A DNA stretch of 64,000 nt from Vibrio sp. S9_S30 (GCF_014694455.1 NZ_JAAUWT010000002.1:186001-250000); one strand, 5' to 3'. Positions 19,372-29,522 are shown, numbered from the stretch's first letter. Notes: generated by a model not told the origin, from the sequence alone. Made by a program: numbers and translations.

Positions 19372-19399
19372 CGCCACTCAACTTGAGTGGCGTTTTTTT
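19372..19399 (+). terminator. Terminator of the VcdRP-like transcript
   Basis: A perfect 10-bp stem (CGCCACTCAA / TTGAGTGGCG, one-base loop as written, in practice a 3-5 base loop) is followed by seven T. The stretch 19400-19680 has no gene that I can see. Confidence 0.9.
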
Positions 19400-19689
19400 A
19401 TGTCTGCAAAATGTTCATTTTGTGACTTTTGCCTAATATAAGCTTGTAATTTCATAACCTTCCCATTTTTAAATACTACCAATCGCAAATTTCTGGGAAA
19501 TGTGTTCTTTGTCCAACTATGTGCTCAATTTTAAACCTACAATGATGAACTCTATGCCAACTAGGTATAGAGACGTTTTAAAGGATTAAGTGATTGATAT
19601 GCATGTAAAAGGTAGCGTAGCTAGCCTTCATTGAGTGTATGGATATTCGAGAGTATTAATTCTAACTAGAATTTGATATTTGATATCTT

Positions 19690-19726
19690 TATAATTCGCG
19701 CCAATCGATTACGCAAACGTTTATTT
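19690..19726 (+). promoter_or_regulatory. Probable promoter and PurR operator of the permease-gpt operon
   Basis: TATAAT at 19690-19695 is a perfect -10; no clear -35 is seen. ACGCAAACGTTTATTT at 19711-19726 matches the PurR box at all ten central bases and lies just after the expected start point, a position suited to repression. PurR itself is not in the window. Confidence 0.75.
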
Positions 19727-19750
19727 TACACATTTTTTAGGGATTCGATT

Positions 19751-21046
19751 ATGCTCGAAAGGCTATTTAAACTGAGTGAGCACAACACCAGTGTGCGCAC
19801 GGAGATCATTGCTGGGGTGACCACTTTTCTCACCATGGCTTACATCATTTTTGTTAACCCAGCGATTTTGTCAGATGCCGGAATGGATCGTGGGTCGGTG
19901 TTCGTAGCGACATGCTTAGCGGCTGCCGTTGGGTGTTTCATCATGGGCTTGGTGGCAAATTACCCAATCGCTCAAGCACCAGGTATGGGGTTAAATGCCT
20001 TCTTTACTTATTCTGTTGTATTGGGGATGGGGCATACTTGGCAGGTGGCATTAGCTGCGGTGTTTGTTTCTGGTGTTCTATTTATATTACTGAGTATCTT
20101 TAAAATCCGCGAATGGATCATCCACTCTATACCGATGTCATTGCGAACGGGCATTTCGGCAGGTATTGGTTTGTTTCTGGCTTTCATCGGTTTGAAAAAT
20201 GCGGGCATTGTTGTTGATAACCCAGCCACGTTTGTCTCTTTAGGGCAAATCACCTCTCTTCCAGCAGTGCTTGCATCTCTTGGCTTCTTTTTGACCATTG
20301 CACTGGTTCATAAAGGTGTAAAAGGCGCAGTCATGATTGCGATTTTAGCTGTGACTGGTCTTGGTTTAGCATTTGGTGATGTTACTTGGGGTGGAGTGGC
20401 TTCATGGCCGCCAAGCATTGCACCAACCTTTATGCAATTGGATTTCTCTGCTGTGTTTGAAATCGGCATGATTTCCGTTGTCTTTGCTTTTCTATTTGTG
20501 GATTTGTTTGACACCGCAGGTACATTGGTTGGGGTTGCACAAAAAGCCGATCTTATTCAGGAAGATGGCAAGATCCCTCGCTTAAACCGAGCGTTACTTG
20601 CGGATTCAACAGCAACGTCGGTTGGTGCTCTGCTGGGGACATCGAATACGACTTCTTACATCGAAAGTGTTTCCGGTGTCGCTGCTGGCGGTCGAACTGG
20701 TTTGACTGCGGTTGTGGTTGGCATTTTATTCCTACTTGCTTTATTCTTCTCGCCATTAGCTGGAATGATTCCCGCTTATGCGACAGCAGGTGCGTTATTT
20801 TATGTTGCGATATTGATGCTCTCTGGTTTAGTTAGTATCGACTGGCACGATTTAACGGAAGCCGCTCCTGTTGTCGTAACGTGTCTTTTGATGCCACTTA
20901 CTTTCTCTATTGCTGATGGTATTGCTTTGGGTTTTATCGCCTATGCCGCGATCAAGGCATTGAGCGGTAAAGTGCAAGATGTGTCCCTAAGTGTCTGGGT
21001 TATGGCAGCCATTTTCACCATTAAATTCGTTCTTAGCGCAGGCTAA
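19751..21046 (+). CDS. Guanine/hypoxanthine permease, NCS2 (AzgA-like) family
   Basis: An inner-membrane purine-base:proton symporter of about 431 residues with 12-14 hydrophobic segments. AzgA-type landmarks: [20 protein letters not shown] at the start (membrane entry at [13 protein letters not shown]), [16 protein letters not shown], the [21 protein letters not shown] segment, [16 protein letters not shown], and [21 protein letters not shown] set the start at ATG 19751, preceded by AGGGA. It is followed by gpt after 28 bases, so uptake and phosphoribosylation of guanine/hypoxanthine are co-expressed under a PurR-like box. Exact substrate (guanine, hypoxanthine or adenine) is not settled. 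Confidence 0.88.
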   Translation: MLERLFKLSEHNTSVRTEIIAGVTTFLTMAYIIFVNPAILSDAGMDRGSVFVATCLAAAVGCFIMGLVANYPIAQAPGMGLNAFFTYSVVLGMGHTWQVALAAVFVSGVLFILLSIFKIREWIIHSIPMSLRTGISAGIGLFLAFIGLKNAGIVVDNPATFVSLGQITSLPAVLASLGFFLTIALVHKGVKGAVMIAILAVTGLGLAFGDVTWGGVASWPPSIAPTFMQLDFSAVFEIGMISVVFAFLFVDLFDTAGTLVGVAQKADLIQEDGKIPRLNRALLADSTATSVGALLGTSNTTSYIESVSGVAAGGRTGLTAVVVGILFLLALFFSPLAGMIPAYATAGALFYVAILMLSGLVSIDWHDLTEAAPVVVTCLLMPLTFSIADGIALGFIAYAAIKALSGKVQDVSLSVWVMAAIFTIKFVLSAG

Positions 21047-21074
21047 GACCAAGCCGATACAGGTTATAACAATT

Positions 21075-21530
21075 ATGAGTAATAAATTTATCATCACCTG
21101 GGACAATATGCAGATGTACTGTCGTCAGCTTGCTGAGCGTCAAATGCCTGCGGAGCAATGGAAAGGCATCATTGGCGTGAGCCGTGGTGGTTTGGTTCCA
21201 GCGGCTATTTTGGCTCGTGAACTGGGTATTCGTTACGTTGACACGGTTTGTATTTCGAGTTACGACCATGATCATCAGCGTGATATGTCCGTTTTAAAAG
21301 CGCCAGAAGGTGATGGTGAGGGATTCTTGATTGTTGATGATTTGGCGGACAGCGGTGATACCGCTCGCCAGATTAGAGAAATGTATCCAAAAGCGAAGTT
21401 GATTACGGTTTGTGCTAAGCCTGCTGGTGTGGATTTGGTTGATGATTATATTGTTGATATTCCACAAGATACTTGGATTGAGCAGCCATGGGACATGACG
21501 TTAACATTTGTCAATCCAATCAACAAATAA
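21075..21530 (+). CDS. gpt: Xanthine-guanine phosphoribosyltransferase
   Basis: Converts guanine, xanthine and (weakly) hypoxanthine to GMP, XMP and IMP with PRPP. At 151 residues it has the E. coli Gpt length. Features: N-terminal [20 protein letters not shown], the base region [18 protein letters not shown], the flexible loop around SSYDHDHQ, and the PRPP motif [13 protein letters not shown]. The ATG at 21075 was chosen over an upstream start because it gives the conserved N-terminus. Second gene of the permease-gpt operon. Confidence 0.96.
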   Translation: MSNKFIITWDNMQMYCRQLAERQMPAEQWKGIIGVSRGGLVPAAILARELGIRYVDTVCISSYDHDHQRDMSVLKAPEGDGEGFLIVDDLADSGDTARQIREMYPKAKLITVCAKPAGVDLVDDYIVDIPQDTWIEQPWDMTLTFVNPINK

Positions 21531-21574
21531 AGACTTCACTTAGCGTAAATGCTTAAGTAAACACCCAAATTTTT

Positions 21575-21606
21575 AAAATGACTCTGTATAGGGTCATTTT
21601 TTTTAT
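21575..21606. terminator. Terminator between gpt and frsA
   Basis: AAAATGAC / GTCATTTT, an 8-bp stem with a 10-base loop, is followed by a long T run. An A/T-rich start gives some activity in the other direction. Confidence 0.8.
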
Positions 21607-21658
21607 TACTATTAGGGATAGAAATCCCTTATACCATACTGAAAAAGATCCTTGTCTT

Positions 21659-22912
21659 ATGTCCATGCCTGAAGAGCAAATCAGCAAAAACCTTTCAGAA
21701 GAATTGTTTCAAAATCATCGTCAAGCGAAAGAAACGTCTGCGCTTGTCCGTTATATGCCAAGCAACGAGAGTTACTTGGATGAGCAAAGAGAAAAGCAAG
21801 GTGGGTCTTGGTATCGAACGATCAGACGCATGCAATGGATATGGCAAGGGATCGAGCCATTGGAAATAGAAGAAGTGCTTGCAAGAATCGCCTCTTCAAC
21901 TCATTCCCGGACTCATGATGAATGGCTGGATACAGTCATGGGGTATCATTCTGGCAACTGGACGTACGAGTGGATTCACCAAGGGATGTTGAATCAAAGA
22001 AAAGCAGAGAAATTGAAGGGAGATGAAGCCAGTGATGCCTACTTTAGAGCCAGTTTGTGTTTTAGCATTGCGGGTTACCCACATATTAAAGGGGATAATC
22101 TTTCCATTCAGGCTCAGATTTTGGTGCACAAAGCTTACGACTTAGCGATGGAACACAGTTCTTTTGTTACCAAGAACGTCGAAGTCCCTTTTGGTAAGAA
22201 AAAAATTAAAGCTCACTTACACCTTCCGCATACCGAAAGGCAATTGCCCGTGGTTATTGTCAGTGGCGGGCTCGATAGCTTGCAATCGGATATGTGGCGT
22301 CTGTTTAGAGATTATTTCGCTCCTAATGAGATCGCCATGCTCACTTTAGATATGCCTTCCATTGGTCACAGCAGCCATTGGGATCTAACGGAGGACTCAA
22401 GCTGTTTGCATAAAGCTATTCTCGATGAGCTGCCCCGTCTTCCATGGGTCGATCACTTTAAAGTTGGGTTACTTGGTTTCCGTTTTGGTGGAAATGTGGC
22501 GATTCGTTTGAGCTTTTTAGAACAAGATAGAATAAAAGCATGCGTTGCTTTGGGGGCTCCTGTTCACGATGTTCTGACTTCGACAGAAAAACTGCTGAAA
22601 ATGCCAAAAATGTACCTAGATATGCTTTCATCCCGCTTGGGTAAAGAAGTAGTAGATGTGCACAGTTTAGCCGCTCAAATGCGTGCTTGGTCACTTAAAA
22701 CGCAAGGTTTTTTAACGAACCGAAGAACGCAAGTGCCTATCCTTGCTCTTGGATTGGAAGGGGATCCTATTTCTCCCTATTCAGACAACAAATTGGTCTC
22801 AATATTCAGTCATGGAGGCAAAGCAAAGAAAGTGTCCTCTAAGTCAATTTCGAAAGGGTATGAAGAATCCCTATTATTAGCACTTCAATGGCTAAAAGAT
22901 GAACTAAAATAA
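21659..22912 (+). CDS. frsA: Esterase FrsA (fermentation-respiration switch protein)
   Basis: An alpha/beta-hydrolase of about 417 residues (DUF1100 family). Landmarks: N-terminal helical part with NLSEELFQNHRQAKETSALV, the MGYHSGNWTYEWIHQG block, PVVIVSGGLDSLQSDMWRLF at the start of the hydrolase domain (about 190), and GLLGFRFGGN at the nucleophile elbow. The elbow has Arg-Phe where a Ser is expected, as I recall for FrsA. In Vibrio vulnificus FrsA was linked to glucose fermentation and IIA-Glc binding; its enzymatic claims are disputed. Start at ATG 21659 is chosen by family length; its ribosome site is weak. Confidence 0.93.
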   Translation: MSMPEEQISKNLSEELFQNHRQAKETSALVRYMPSNESYLDEQREKQGGSWYRTIRRMQWIWQGIEPLEIEEVLARIASSTHSRTHDEWLDTVMGYHSGNWTYEWIHQGMLNQRKAEKLKGDEASDAYFRASLCFSIAGYPHIKGDNLSIQAQILVHKAYDLAMEHSSFVTKNVEVPFGKKKIKAHLHLPHTERQLPVVIVSGGLDSLQSDMWRLFRDYFAPNEIAMLTLDMPSIGHSSHWDLTEDSSCLHKAILDELPRLPWVDHFKVGLLGFRFGGNVAIRLSFLEQDRIKACVALGAPVHDVLTSTEKLLKMPKMYLDMLSSRLGKEVVDVHSLAAQMRAWSLKTQGFLTNRRTQVPILALGLEGDPISPYSDNKLVSIFSHGGKAKKVSSKSISKGYEESLLLALQWLKDELK

Positions 22913-23070
22913 TGACTTTTGATTCATTTTAGTTAATGATTAATAGGTTAGGCAGAGATAATCCTGCGCTTTATCACTGTCGAATATAGGTGTCGACACT
23001 GAATTTCTCACGACGCGTATCTTATAAAACTAAGTTCTTATAAATCTAATAATTGAAATGGAGATTCAAT

Positions 23071-23460
23071 ATGGCTGGAAATACTGCGAATCCCACACAC
23101 TTTCGTTTGTTGTCGGCATTAAAGGCCGTTGGTCCATACTTGCGAGAGAAGGAGTCACAGGAAGGTCATTACTTGTTTGATTGCTTATCTGTTTGTGTTA
23201 GTGACAAAAAGTCACCGGAAGAAAGAGAGTTTTGGGGGTGGTGGTTAGAGTTCGATAAGCAAGATGAAGGCTATGTCGCTAATTACAGTTTGGGGCTTTA
23301 CAATGTTGAAGGGAATTGGGAACCCAAGGTCATACCTAAGAAGGCTCAAGATGAGGTCACCAGAACAATGGAAGACTTTGATAAAAAATTAAAAAAAGCA
23401 CTCTCAGATCGATTTGAAATTAATTATGAGTTGCATAATGAGTCAGTAGAAGTTAGTTAA
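23071..23460 (+). CDS. crl: Sigma factor-binding protein Crl
   Basis: Crl binds sigma-S (RpoS) and helps it associate with core RNA polymerase. 129 residues, typical. Family blocks: HFRLLSALKAVGPYLREKES, YLFDCLSVCV, REFWGWWLEF and NYSLGLYNVEGNWEPKV. The ATG at 23071 follows GGAG (tggagattcaat); a nearer-upstream in-frame ATG at 23053 has no such site. It stands alone, with a terminator before proB, as in other gammaproteobacteria where crl is near proBA. Confidence 0.96.
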   Translation: MAGNTANPTHFRLLSALKAVGPYLREKESQEGHYLFDCLSVCVSDKKSPEEREFWGWWLEFDKQDEGYVANYSLGLYNVEGNWEPKVIPKKAQDEVTRTMEDFDKKLKKALSDRFEINYELHNESVEVS

Positions 23461-23511
23461 TTCTCGCATTACCACCCGAAAGCTTGGTGTAACTCGGGTA
23501 CTCAGTGCATA

Positions 23512-23540
23512 AAAAGGCGCATTTCTGCGCCTTTTCTTCT
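23512..23540 (+). terminator. Terminator after crl
   Basis: A 9-bp stem (AAAAGGCGC / GCGCCTTTT) with a 6-base loop and following T-rich tail. Confidence 0.85.
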
Positions 23541-23602
23541 TGTTAAAACCTCACTTCATTGTTACAACATCTGTTCTTAGTTTGTTTATAACCAAATTGA
23601 TA

Positions 23603-24742
23603 ATGACAATGAATCAAAAAAACGGGATAGCCTCCCAAACTCAAACCATCGTTGTAAAGTTAGGAACCAGTGTGCTTACCGGCGGCACTTTGGAGATCAA
23701 CCGACCCCACATGGTTGAGTTGGTAAGACAGTGTTATGAGCTTAAAAAGCAAGGTCATGCGGTTGTTTTAGTTTCATCTGGTGCAATTGCAGCAGGCAGA
23801 CAGCACTTAGGCTACCCCTCCTTGCCCAACAACATGTCGAGCAAGCAGTTGCTTGCGGCGGTTGGGCAGAGTCGATTGATCCAAATATGGGAATCGTTGT
23901 TTGATCTATTTGGTTTGAAAATCGGTCAAATTCTCCTTACTCGTGCCGATCTTGAAGACAGAGAGCGTTTTCTCAACGCAAGAGATACCGTGAACGCGCT
24001 AGTCGACAACAACATTATTCCTATTGTGAATGAAAATGACGCAGTGGCGACATCAGAGATCAAAGTAGGTGATAACGATAACCTCTCAGCACTGGTTGGC
24101 ATTTTGTGCAGCGCCGACAAATTACTGCTTTTGACCGATCAGCCAGGGCTGTTTACTGCTGACCCTCGCAAAGATCCGAATGCGGAGTTGATAAAAGAGG
24201 TGAAGACCATTGATGACACGCTGCGTAACATCGCTGGTGGCAGCGGAACTGCATTGGGTACGGGTGGGATGGCAACCAAACTGCAAGCTGCCGACATTGC
24301 GAGAAGAGCAGGCATAGAAGTGATTATTGCCGCAGGCAGCGGGCAAAATGTCATTTTTGATGCCTTAAGTGAACACCCACAAGGTACTCGTTTCTTACCG
24401 CTAGAAGAGTCCCTCGAAAATCGCAAACGTTGGATCCTAGCTGGACCAGCAGCATCTGGCGATATTGTCATCGATGAAGGAGCGGTAAACGCCGTGATTA
24501 CTCGAGGAAGCAGTTTGTTGGCTAAAGGGGTTGTTCAGGTTAGCGGTTCGTTTGCAAGAGGCGAAGTGGCGCGTGTCACCACACCCCAAGGTCAGCTTAT
24601 TGCAAAAGGCATAACCAGCTACTCAAGTGGTGATTTAGAAAAAATTATTGGAAAACACAGCAAAGATATCAGCGCGATTCTTGGTTATGAGTACGGTGCA
24701 GAAGTCATTCACCGAGACGATCTTGTTGTGATTCAAGAGTAG
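23603..24742 (+). CDS. proB: Glutamate 5-kinase
   Basis: Phosphorylates glutamate to gamma-glutamyl phosphate, the first and feedback-inhibited step of proline synthesis. About 379 residues: amino-acid kinase domain (about 20-270; [51 protein letters not shown]) followed by a C-terminal PUA domain (about 290-370). I chose ATG 23603 by comparison with vibrio ProB N-termini; the ribosome site is poor and ATG 23609 is possible. It is followed by proA after 17 bases. Confidence 0.96.
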   Translation: MTMNQKNGIASQTQTIVVKLGTSVLTGGTLEINRPHMVELVRQCYELKKQGHAVVLVSSGAIAAGRQHLGYPSLPNNMSSKQLLAAVGQSRLIQIWESLFDLFGLKIGQILLTRADLEDRERFLNARDTVNALVDNNIIPIVNENDAVATSEIKVGDNDNLSALVGILCSADKLLLLTDQPGLFTADPRKDPNAELIKEVKTIDDTLRNIAGGSGTALGTGGMATKLQAADIARRAGIEVIIAAGSGQNVIFDALSEHPQGTRFLPLEESLENRKRWILAGPAASGDIVIDEGAVNAVITRGSSLLAKGVVQVSGSFARGEVARVTTPQGQLIAKGITSYSSGDLEKIIGKHSKDISAILGYEYGAEVIHRDDLVVIQE

Positions 24743-24759
24743 AATTGAGGAGAAAAGTC

Positions 24760-26010
24760 ATGGATTTAACAAATATGGGAAAAGCGGCGAAAGACGCGGC
24801 TTTTTACCTTGCCACTGCATCCACTGCCCAGAAAAACCAAGCGCTGGCTATTATTGCTGATGAGCTTGAAGCCAATGAACAAGTCATTCTTGAAGCTAAC
24901 GCCAAAGATATAGAGCTAGGACGCGAAGCTGGTCTTACAGAAGCGTTGCTCGACCGCCTATTGCTGACAAAAGAAAGGTTGGCAGGTATTGCTAGTGATG
25001 TACGTAATGTGATTGGTCTAACCGACCCTGTTGGCAGTGAGTTAGACAGCAAGGTGCTTGAAAATGGCATGTTTCTGACGAAACGCCGTGTGCCACTGGG
25101 TGTAGTAGGCGTGATATATGAAGCTCGCCCGAATGTAACCATTGATATTGCAGCGTTATGTGTGAAGACCGGTAATGCCAGTATTTTACGTGGTGGTAAA
25201 GAAACCTTTTTCTCCAATATGGAATTAGTCAAAGTGATTCAATCGGCGTTAGAAAAAGCGCAGTTACCAGCAGCATCTGTTCAATATATTGAGCAACCTG
25301 ATCGTGAATTGGTGTCTCAATTGCTCAAACTTGACCAGTACGTCGATATGATCATTCCACGAGGTGGTGCGGGTTTGCATAAAATGTGTAAAGAGAACAG
25401 CACTATTCCAGTCATTATTGGTGGATTTGGTATCAGCCATATTTTTGTGGATGAAAGCGCTGATTTGGATCGCGCATTAGACGTTGTTGAAAATGCGAAA
25501 GTTCAGCGTCCATCGGCATGCAACGCTTTGGATACTTTGCTTGTGCATGAAGCGGTTGCTGCGGAGTTCTTACCTAAATTGGTAGAAAAAATGTCCGAAA
25601 AAGTCGCATTGGTTGCAGAACCGAAAGCCAAAGTTTTTCTAGCGGATGCGAAAGACTTGCGAGACGCGAAAGAGGGAGACTTTGACACGGAGTGGCTGAG
25701 TTTTACTTTGGGTGTGAAAGTCGTCAGCGATCTCGATGAAGCGATACATCACATGCGAGTCCACAATGCGAGTCATTCCGATGCGATCATGTCGAATGAT
25801 TTAGTGAATACTGAACGTTTCATTAACTCGGTAGATTCTGCTGCGGTATACGTTAATGCATCGACCCGATTTACCGATGGTGCCGAATTTGGTTTAGGTG
25901 CAGAAGTGGCGGTTTCAACTCAAAAGCTTCATGCTCGAGGTCCTATGGGGTTAGAAGAATTAACCAGTTACAAATGGGTGGGGAAAGCCAACTATTTATT
26001 GCGTAGTTAA
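24760..26010 (+). CDS. proA: Gamma-glutamyl phosphate reductase
   Basis: Reduces gamma-glutamyl phosphate to glutamate semialdehyde with NADPH, second step of proline synthesis. 416 residues. Aldehyde-dehydrogenase-fold features: [34 protein letters not shown], and the catalytic Cys in [11 protein letters not shown]. The ATG at 24760 has GAGGAG 7 bases upstream. The last codons and stop (GCGTAGTTAA) form the first copy of a four-fold tandem repeat running into the 3' flank. Confidence 0.97.
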   Translation: MDLTNMGKAAKDAAFYLATASTAQKNQALAIIADELEANEQVILEANAKDIELGREAGLTEALLDRLLLTKERLAGIASDVRNVIGLTDPVGSELDSKVLENGMFLTKRRVPLGVVGVIYEARPNVTIDIAALCVKTGNASILRGGKETFFSNMELVKVIQSALEKAQLPAASVQYIEQPDRELVSQLLKLDQYVDMIIPRGGAGLHKMCKENSTIPVIIGGFGISHIFVDESADLDRALDVVENAKVQRPSACNALDTLLVHEAVAAEFLPKLVEKMSEKVALVAEPKAKVFLADAKDLRDAKEGDFDTEWLSFTLGVKVVSDLDEAIHHMRVHNASHSDAIMSNDLVNTERFINSVDSAAVYVNASTRFTDGAEFGLGAEVAVSTQKLHARGPMGLEELTSYKWVGKANYLLRS

Positions 26011-26079
26011 CAAATTTTACCGCGTAGCTAACAAATTACCGCGTAGCTAATAAATTGCCGCGTAGTTAACAAAAAAGCC
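26001..26079. repeat. Four 19-21 bp tandem repeats overlapping the proA stop
   Basis: Units begin GCGTAG at 26001, 26022, 26041 and 26060 and read GCGTAG(T/C)TAA(C/T)AAATT..CC with small changes; the fourth changes to AAAAAAGCC. The first unit contains the proA stop codon (26008-26010), so the gene's tail appears to have been copied three times. Confidence 0.9.
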
Positions 26080-26093
26080 GTTTAAGCGTTGAT

Positions 26094-26117
26094 AAGGGCT
26101 CCGTGTGAGCCCTTTTT
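26094..26117 (+). terminator. Terminator after proBA
   Basis: AAGGGCTC / GAGCCCTT stem, 5-base loop, T run. Confidence 0.85.
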
Positions 26118-26171
26118 GCTTTTCTCATCCCCTTATATTCCGGTAGACTAGGATAAATTTTTGGAGGTGAT

Positions 26172-26621
26172 ATGCATTGTCCATTTTGTTCAGAAAATGA
26201 CACTAAAGTCATTGATTCTCGTCTGGTTGCAGATGGGCATCAAGTTCGTCGTCGCCGTCAATGCTTGGCGTGCAGTGAGCGATTCACTACATTTGAAAGC
26301 GCAGAGCTTGTCATGCCAAAAGTCATTAAATCCAACGGAAATCGTGAACCGTTTAATGAAGATAAAATGGTCGGTGGATTTCAGAGAGCGTTGGAAAAAC
26401 GCCCAGTGGCCGCCGATGCCATTGAGCTCGCAATAAGTACGATTAAGTCCCAGTTGCGTGCCACTGGTGAACGGGAAGTGCCCAGCGAAATGGTGGGCAA
26501 CCTTGTGATGGATCAGCTAAAAGACCTCGACAAAGTAGCGTACATTCGCTTTGCATCGGTTTACCGCAGTTTTGAAGATATCAGAGAGTTTGGCGAAGAA
26601 ATCGCTAAATTAGAAGATTAA
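26172..26621 (+). CDS. nrdR: Transcriptional repressor NrdR
   Basis: Represses ribonucleotide reductase operons in response to dATP/ATP. 149 residues: N-terminal zinc ribbon (CPFC...CLAC, about residues 3-34, with [18 protein letters not shown]) and an ATP-cone (about 49-139, [16 protein letters not shown]). The ATG at 26172 follows GGAGGTGAT, a near-perfect ribosome site. It heads the nrdR-ribD-ribE-ribBX-ribH-nusB run, the standard gammaproteobacterial order. No NrdR box was noted in the window. Confidence 0.97.
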   Translation: MHCPFCSENDTKVIDSRLVADGHQVRRRRQCLACSERFTTFESAELVMPKVIKSNGNREPFNEDKMVGGFQRALEKRPVAADAIELAISTIKSQLRATGEREVPSEMVGNLVMDQLKDLDKVAYIRFASVYRSFEDIREFGEEIAKLED

Positions 26622-27718
26622 TGCCATTGTCCCCCCAAGATGCTTATTATATGGCGCAAGCCATCGCCTTAGCTAAGAAAGGTCGTTTTACAACGTCTCC
26701 CAATCCAAATGTGGGGTGTGTGATCGTGAAAGACGATCGAATGGTTGGGCAAGGCTACCACCGCAAATCAGGTGAAGCGCACGCTGAGGTCAACGCATTA
26801 AAAGAGGCTGGGAAAAAAGCCAATGGTGCGACAGCTTATGTGACTCTTGAACCTTGCTCACATCATGGAAAAACACCCCCCTGTGCCGATGCGTTGAGCA
26901 ATGCGGGCGTAGCTCGTGTGGTCTGTGCGACACAAGATCCCAACCCATTGGTCTCAGGACGAGGCATTAAAAAGTTACGAGACGCGGGGGTTGAGGTTGA
27001 GGTTGGCGTATTGGAGTCGGAGGCGATCGCCCTGAATGTTGATTTCAATCAGCGTATGAAGACGGGTAAACCTTTTGTGCAGTTGAAATTAGCCGCCAGT
27101 TTGGACGGACAAACAGCGCTGGGCAACGGCGAAAGTAAATGGATAACCTCAGCGCAAGCCAGAAAGGATGTACAAGCGTACCGAGCTCAGGCGTGTGCGG
27201 TGTTATCCACCAGTAAAACGGTCATGGATGACAATGCTTCACTCAACGTACGGTGGTCTGAACTGTCAGCTTCCATTCAGTCTATTTATCCTGAAAATGC
27301 GCTCCGGCAACCTTTGCGTGTCATATTGGATCGGCAGAAAAAGCTCCATTCTGACCTTGCGTTGTTCAAAACTGGCGGAAAAGTCGAGGTCGTTTCACCC
27401 GATTCTGAGCTTTTTGTGTTGGATAAAAAGGGACAGATTGACCTGCCTGTTGTAATCAAACAACTGTCTGCTATCCATCAAGTGCAAAAACTATGGGTGG
27501 AAGCAGGGGCGACATTGGCCGCCAGTTTGATTCAATTAGAATTGGTTGACGAACTCATAGTTTACCTTGCCCCTAAATTAATGGGGAGCGATGGTCGGGG
27601 GTTAGTGCACATTTTAGGGCTGAATGCGATGGAAGAAGCGATAGAACTCGATATCAAAGATGTACGCATGGTGGGACCGGATATCCGTATTACGGCTAAC
27701 ATTCTAAAAAACTCATAG
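26621..27718 (+). CDS. ribD: Riboflavin biosynthesis deaminase/reductase RibD
   Basis: Bifunctional cytosolic enzyme of riboflavin synthesis: deaminates and then reduces the pyrimidine intermediate made from GTP. 365 residues: N-terminal deaminase (about 1-145; HAEVNALKEAG and EPCSHHGKTPPCADAL for zinc and catalysis) and C-terminal reductase (about 150-365; QLKLAASLDGQTALGNGESK). The ATG overlaps the nrdR stop (TAATG), indicating translational coupling. Confidence 0.97.
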   Translation: MPLSPQDAYYMAQAIALAKKGRFTTSPNPNVGCVIVKDDRMVGQGYHRKSGEAHAEVNALKEAGKKANGATAYVTLEPCSHHGKTPPCADALSNAGVARVVCATQDPNPLVSGRGIKKLRDAGVEVEVGVLESEAIALNVDFNQRMKTGKPFVQLKLAASLDGQTALGNGESKWITSAQARKDVQAYRAQACAVLSTSKTVMDDNASLNVRWSELSASIQSIYPENALRQPLRVILDRQKKLHSDLALFKTGGKVEVVSPDSELFVLDKKGQIDLPVVIKQLSAIHQVQKLWVEAGATLAASLIQLELVDELIVYLAPKLMGSDGRGLVHILGLNAMEEAIELDIKDVRMVGPDIRITANILKNS

Positions 27719-27726
27719 AAGAAATT

Positions 27727-28395
27727 ATGTTTACAGGAATTATAGAAGCGGTGGGTACTCTAACCGCGATTACGCCCAAAGGTGAAGATGTTAGCGTTAC
27801 GGTTGAGGCTAGCAAGTTGGATATGTCTGACGTTCATTTAGGAGATAGCATTGCCACCAATGGTGTATGTTTGACGGTCATTGAATTTAACGATAACAGC
27901 TATACAGCCGACCTGTCGCTGGAAACCTTGAACAAAACGGGATTCACTCAATATCAAGTGGGTGACAAAGTGAATTTGGAAAAAGCCATGCTGCCCACCA
28001 CGCGTTTCGGCGGACACATTGTGTCGGGGCATGTGGATGGGGTTGGCGAAATTGTTGAACGCAATCAGGTTGGACGATCAGTCGAGTTTTGGGTTCAGAT
28101 GCCTTCAGAAATTGGAAAATATGTGGCGGAAAAAGGCTCGATTACCGTTGATGGCATTAGCCTCACGGTGAATGCACTTCGCAAAAATGCCTTCAAATTG
28201 ACAATAGTGCCACATACCTCTTCAGAAACCACCATCAACGATTTCCAAGTGGGTCGAAAAGTAAACTTGGAAGTCGATGTCTTAGCAAGATACATGGAGC
28301 ACTTGCTTCAGGGTTCTGCGCAAGCCCATTCCACAAACAAAGAGCCTGAATCCAGCCTGACCATGGAATTCTTACAACAAAACGGTTTTGCCTAA
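27727..28395 (+). CDS. ribE: Riboflavin synthase, alpha subunit
   Basis: Dismutates two 6,7-dimethyl-8-ribityllumazines to riboflavin and the pyrimidine substrate. 222 residues in two similar lumazine-binding halves: [12 protein letters not shown]...[15 protein letters not shown] and [16 protein letters not shown]...[15 protein letters not shown]. Follows ribD after 8 bases. The C-terminal helix that drives trimer formation is present (HLLQG...[12 protein letters not shown]). Called ribC in some species. Confidence 0.96.
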   Translation: MFTGIIEAVGTLTAITPKGEDVSVTVEASKLDMSDVHLGDSIATNGVCLTVIEFNDNSYTADLSLETLNKTGFTQYQVGDKVNLEKAMLPTTRFGGHIVSGHVDGVGEIVERNQVGRSVEFWVQMPSEIGKYVAEKGSITVDGISLTVNALRKNAFKLTIVPHTSSETTINDFQVGRKVNLEVDVLARYMEHLLQGSAQAHSTNKEPESSLTMEFLQQNGFA

Positions 28396-28412
28396 CTAAC
28401 GGGAACAGCATT

Positions 28413-29522
28413 ATGTCTATTAGTACGCCTCAAGAAATCATTGAAGATATTCGTTTGGGTAAAATGGTTATCCTAATGGATGACGAGGATCGTGAAAACG
28501 AAGGCGATATCATCATGGCCGCGGAGCATGTGACACCTGAAGCCATTAACTTCATGGCAATGCATGGGCGTGGTCTTATTTGCTTAACCATGACAAAAGA
28601 GCGATGCGAGCATCTTGGTTTACCACCAATGGTTCAAGACAATAATGCTCAGTATTCCACTGCGTTTACCGTTTCTATTGAAGCGGCAGAAGGCGTGACA
28701 ACGGGGATTTCCGCCGCTGATCGAGCGTTGACGGTGCAAGCGGCTGTAGCGAAAGATGCCAAAGCAGCGGACTTAGTTCAACCGGGGCATATTTTTCCAC
28801 TGACTGCCCAAGATGGCGGGGTGCTAACCAGAGCAGGGCATACCGAAGCAGGTTGTGATTTAGCGCGTTTGGCTGGTTTGGAGCCCGCAGGCGTGATTGT
28901 CGAGATTTTGAATGACGACGGCACCATGGCGCGTCGCCCTGATCTGGAAGTGTTTGCGGAAAAACACGACATTAAACTGGGTACTATTTCTGACCTGATT
29001 GAATTCCGAAATAACACGGAAACGACGATCGAGCGTGTGGCGCAATGTAAGCTGCCAACCGAATTCGGCGAGTTTGAATTAGTCACTTACCGCGACACTA
29101 TCGATAGTCAAATCCACTACGCACTGAAAAAAGGCGATCTCAAAGAAGAAGCCCCATTGGTGCGTGTGCACTTGCAAGATATTTTTACGGATGTGCTTCG
29201 AAGTGACCGCAGTGCTGAACGTAGCTGGACGCTCGACAAAGCCATGAGGCGTATTAGCGATGAAGGTGGTGTACTGGTAATTCTGGGGAACGAAGAGTCG
29301 CCTGAATTCATCATTCACAAAGTGAAGACGTTTGAACAACAAGACAGCGGCAATGCCCCTAAAATGGCGAAAAAGCAGGGCACTTCGCGCCGTGTCGGCG
29401 TCGGTTCTCAGATCCTCGCCGATCTAGGTATCAGCGATATGCGTCTGTTGTCGTCGAGCAAGAAGCGTTATCACTCTTTGTCAGGTTTCGGTCTCAACGT
29501 TGTTGAGTACGTTTGTGACTAG
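28413..29522 (+). CDS. RibBX-type protein: DHBP synthase with a degenerate GTP cyclohydrolase II-like domain
   Basis: Residues 1-205 form 3,4-dihydroxy-2-butanone-4-phosphate synthase (RibB): [27 protein letters not shown], and the metal/substrate site around [17 protein letters not shown]. Residues about 210-369 are related to RibA but lack the zinc Cys-X10-Cys-X-Cys motif: the site after LVRVHLQ reads [17 protein letters not shown]. The GTP-binding and catalytic segments are also altered. This is the form described as RibBX in Proteobacteria, where the C-terminal half has no cyclohydrolase activity. GTP cyclohydrolase II must come from a ribA elsewhere. Part of the rib run, 17 bases after ribE. 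Confidence 0.9.
   Translation: MSISTPQEIIEDIRLGKMVILMDDEDRENEGDIIMAAEHVTPEAINFMAMHGRGLICLTMTKERCEHLGLPPMVQDNNAQYSTAFTVSIEAAEGVTTGISAADRALTVQAAVAKDAKAADLVQPGHIFPLTAQDGGVLTRAGHTEAGCDLARLAGLEPAGVIVEILNDDGTMARRPDLEVFAEKHDIKLGTISDLIEFRNNTETTIERVAQCKLPTEFGEFELVTYRDTIDSQIHYALKKGDLKEEAPLVRVHLQDIFTDVLRSDRSAERSWTLDKAMRRISDEGGVLVILGNEESPEFIIHKVKTFEQQDSGNAPKMAKKQGTSRRVGVGSQILADLGISDMRLLSSSKKRYHSLSGFGLNVVEYVCD

Larger units (their letters stand above)
19088..19399 (+). ncRNA. Candidate dual-function small RNA (VcdRP-like)
   Basis: An independent unit of about 310 nt between pepD and the purine permease gene, with a good promoter, a 28-codon ORF (19190-19276) with a ribosome site, a C-rich single-stranded stretch (CACCCCTAAAA, about 19309, and CCATCCCTG, about 19334) and a strong terminator. 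From memory, V. cholerae VcdRP has this design: a 29-residue VcdP that acts on citrate synthase, and a VcdR RNA part that base-pairs with sugar-PTS mRNAs through C-rich motifs. The match here rests on architecture and approximate locus, not on alignment. Confidence 0.55.

Noticed and set aside
28396..28412. FMN riboswitch before the RibBX gene or ribH
   Set aside because: The gaps are 17 and 220 bases and show none of the conserved FMN-element segments.
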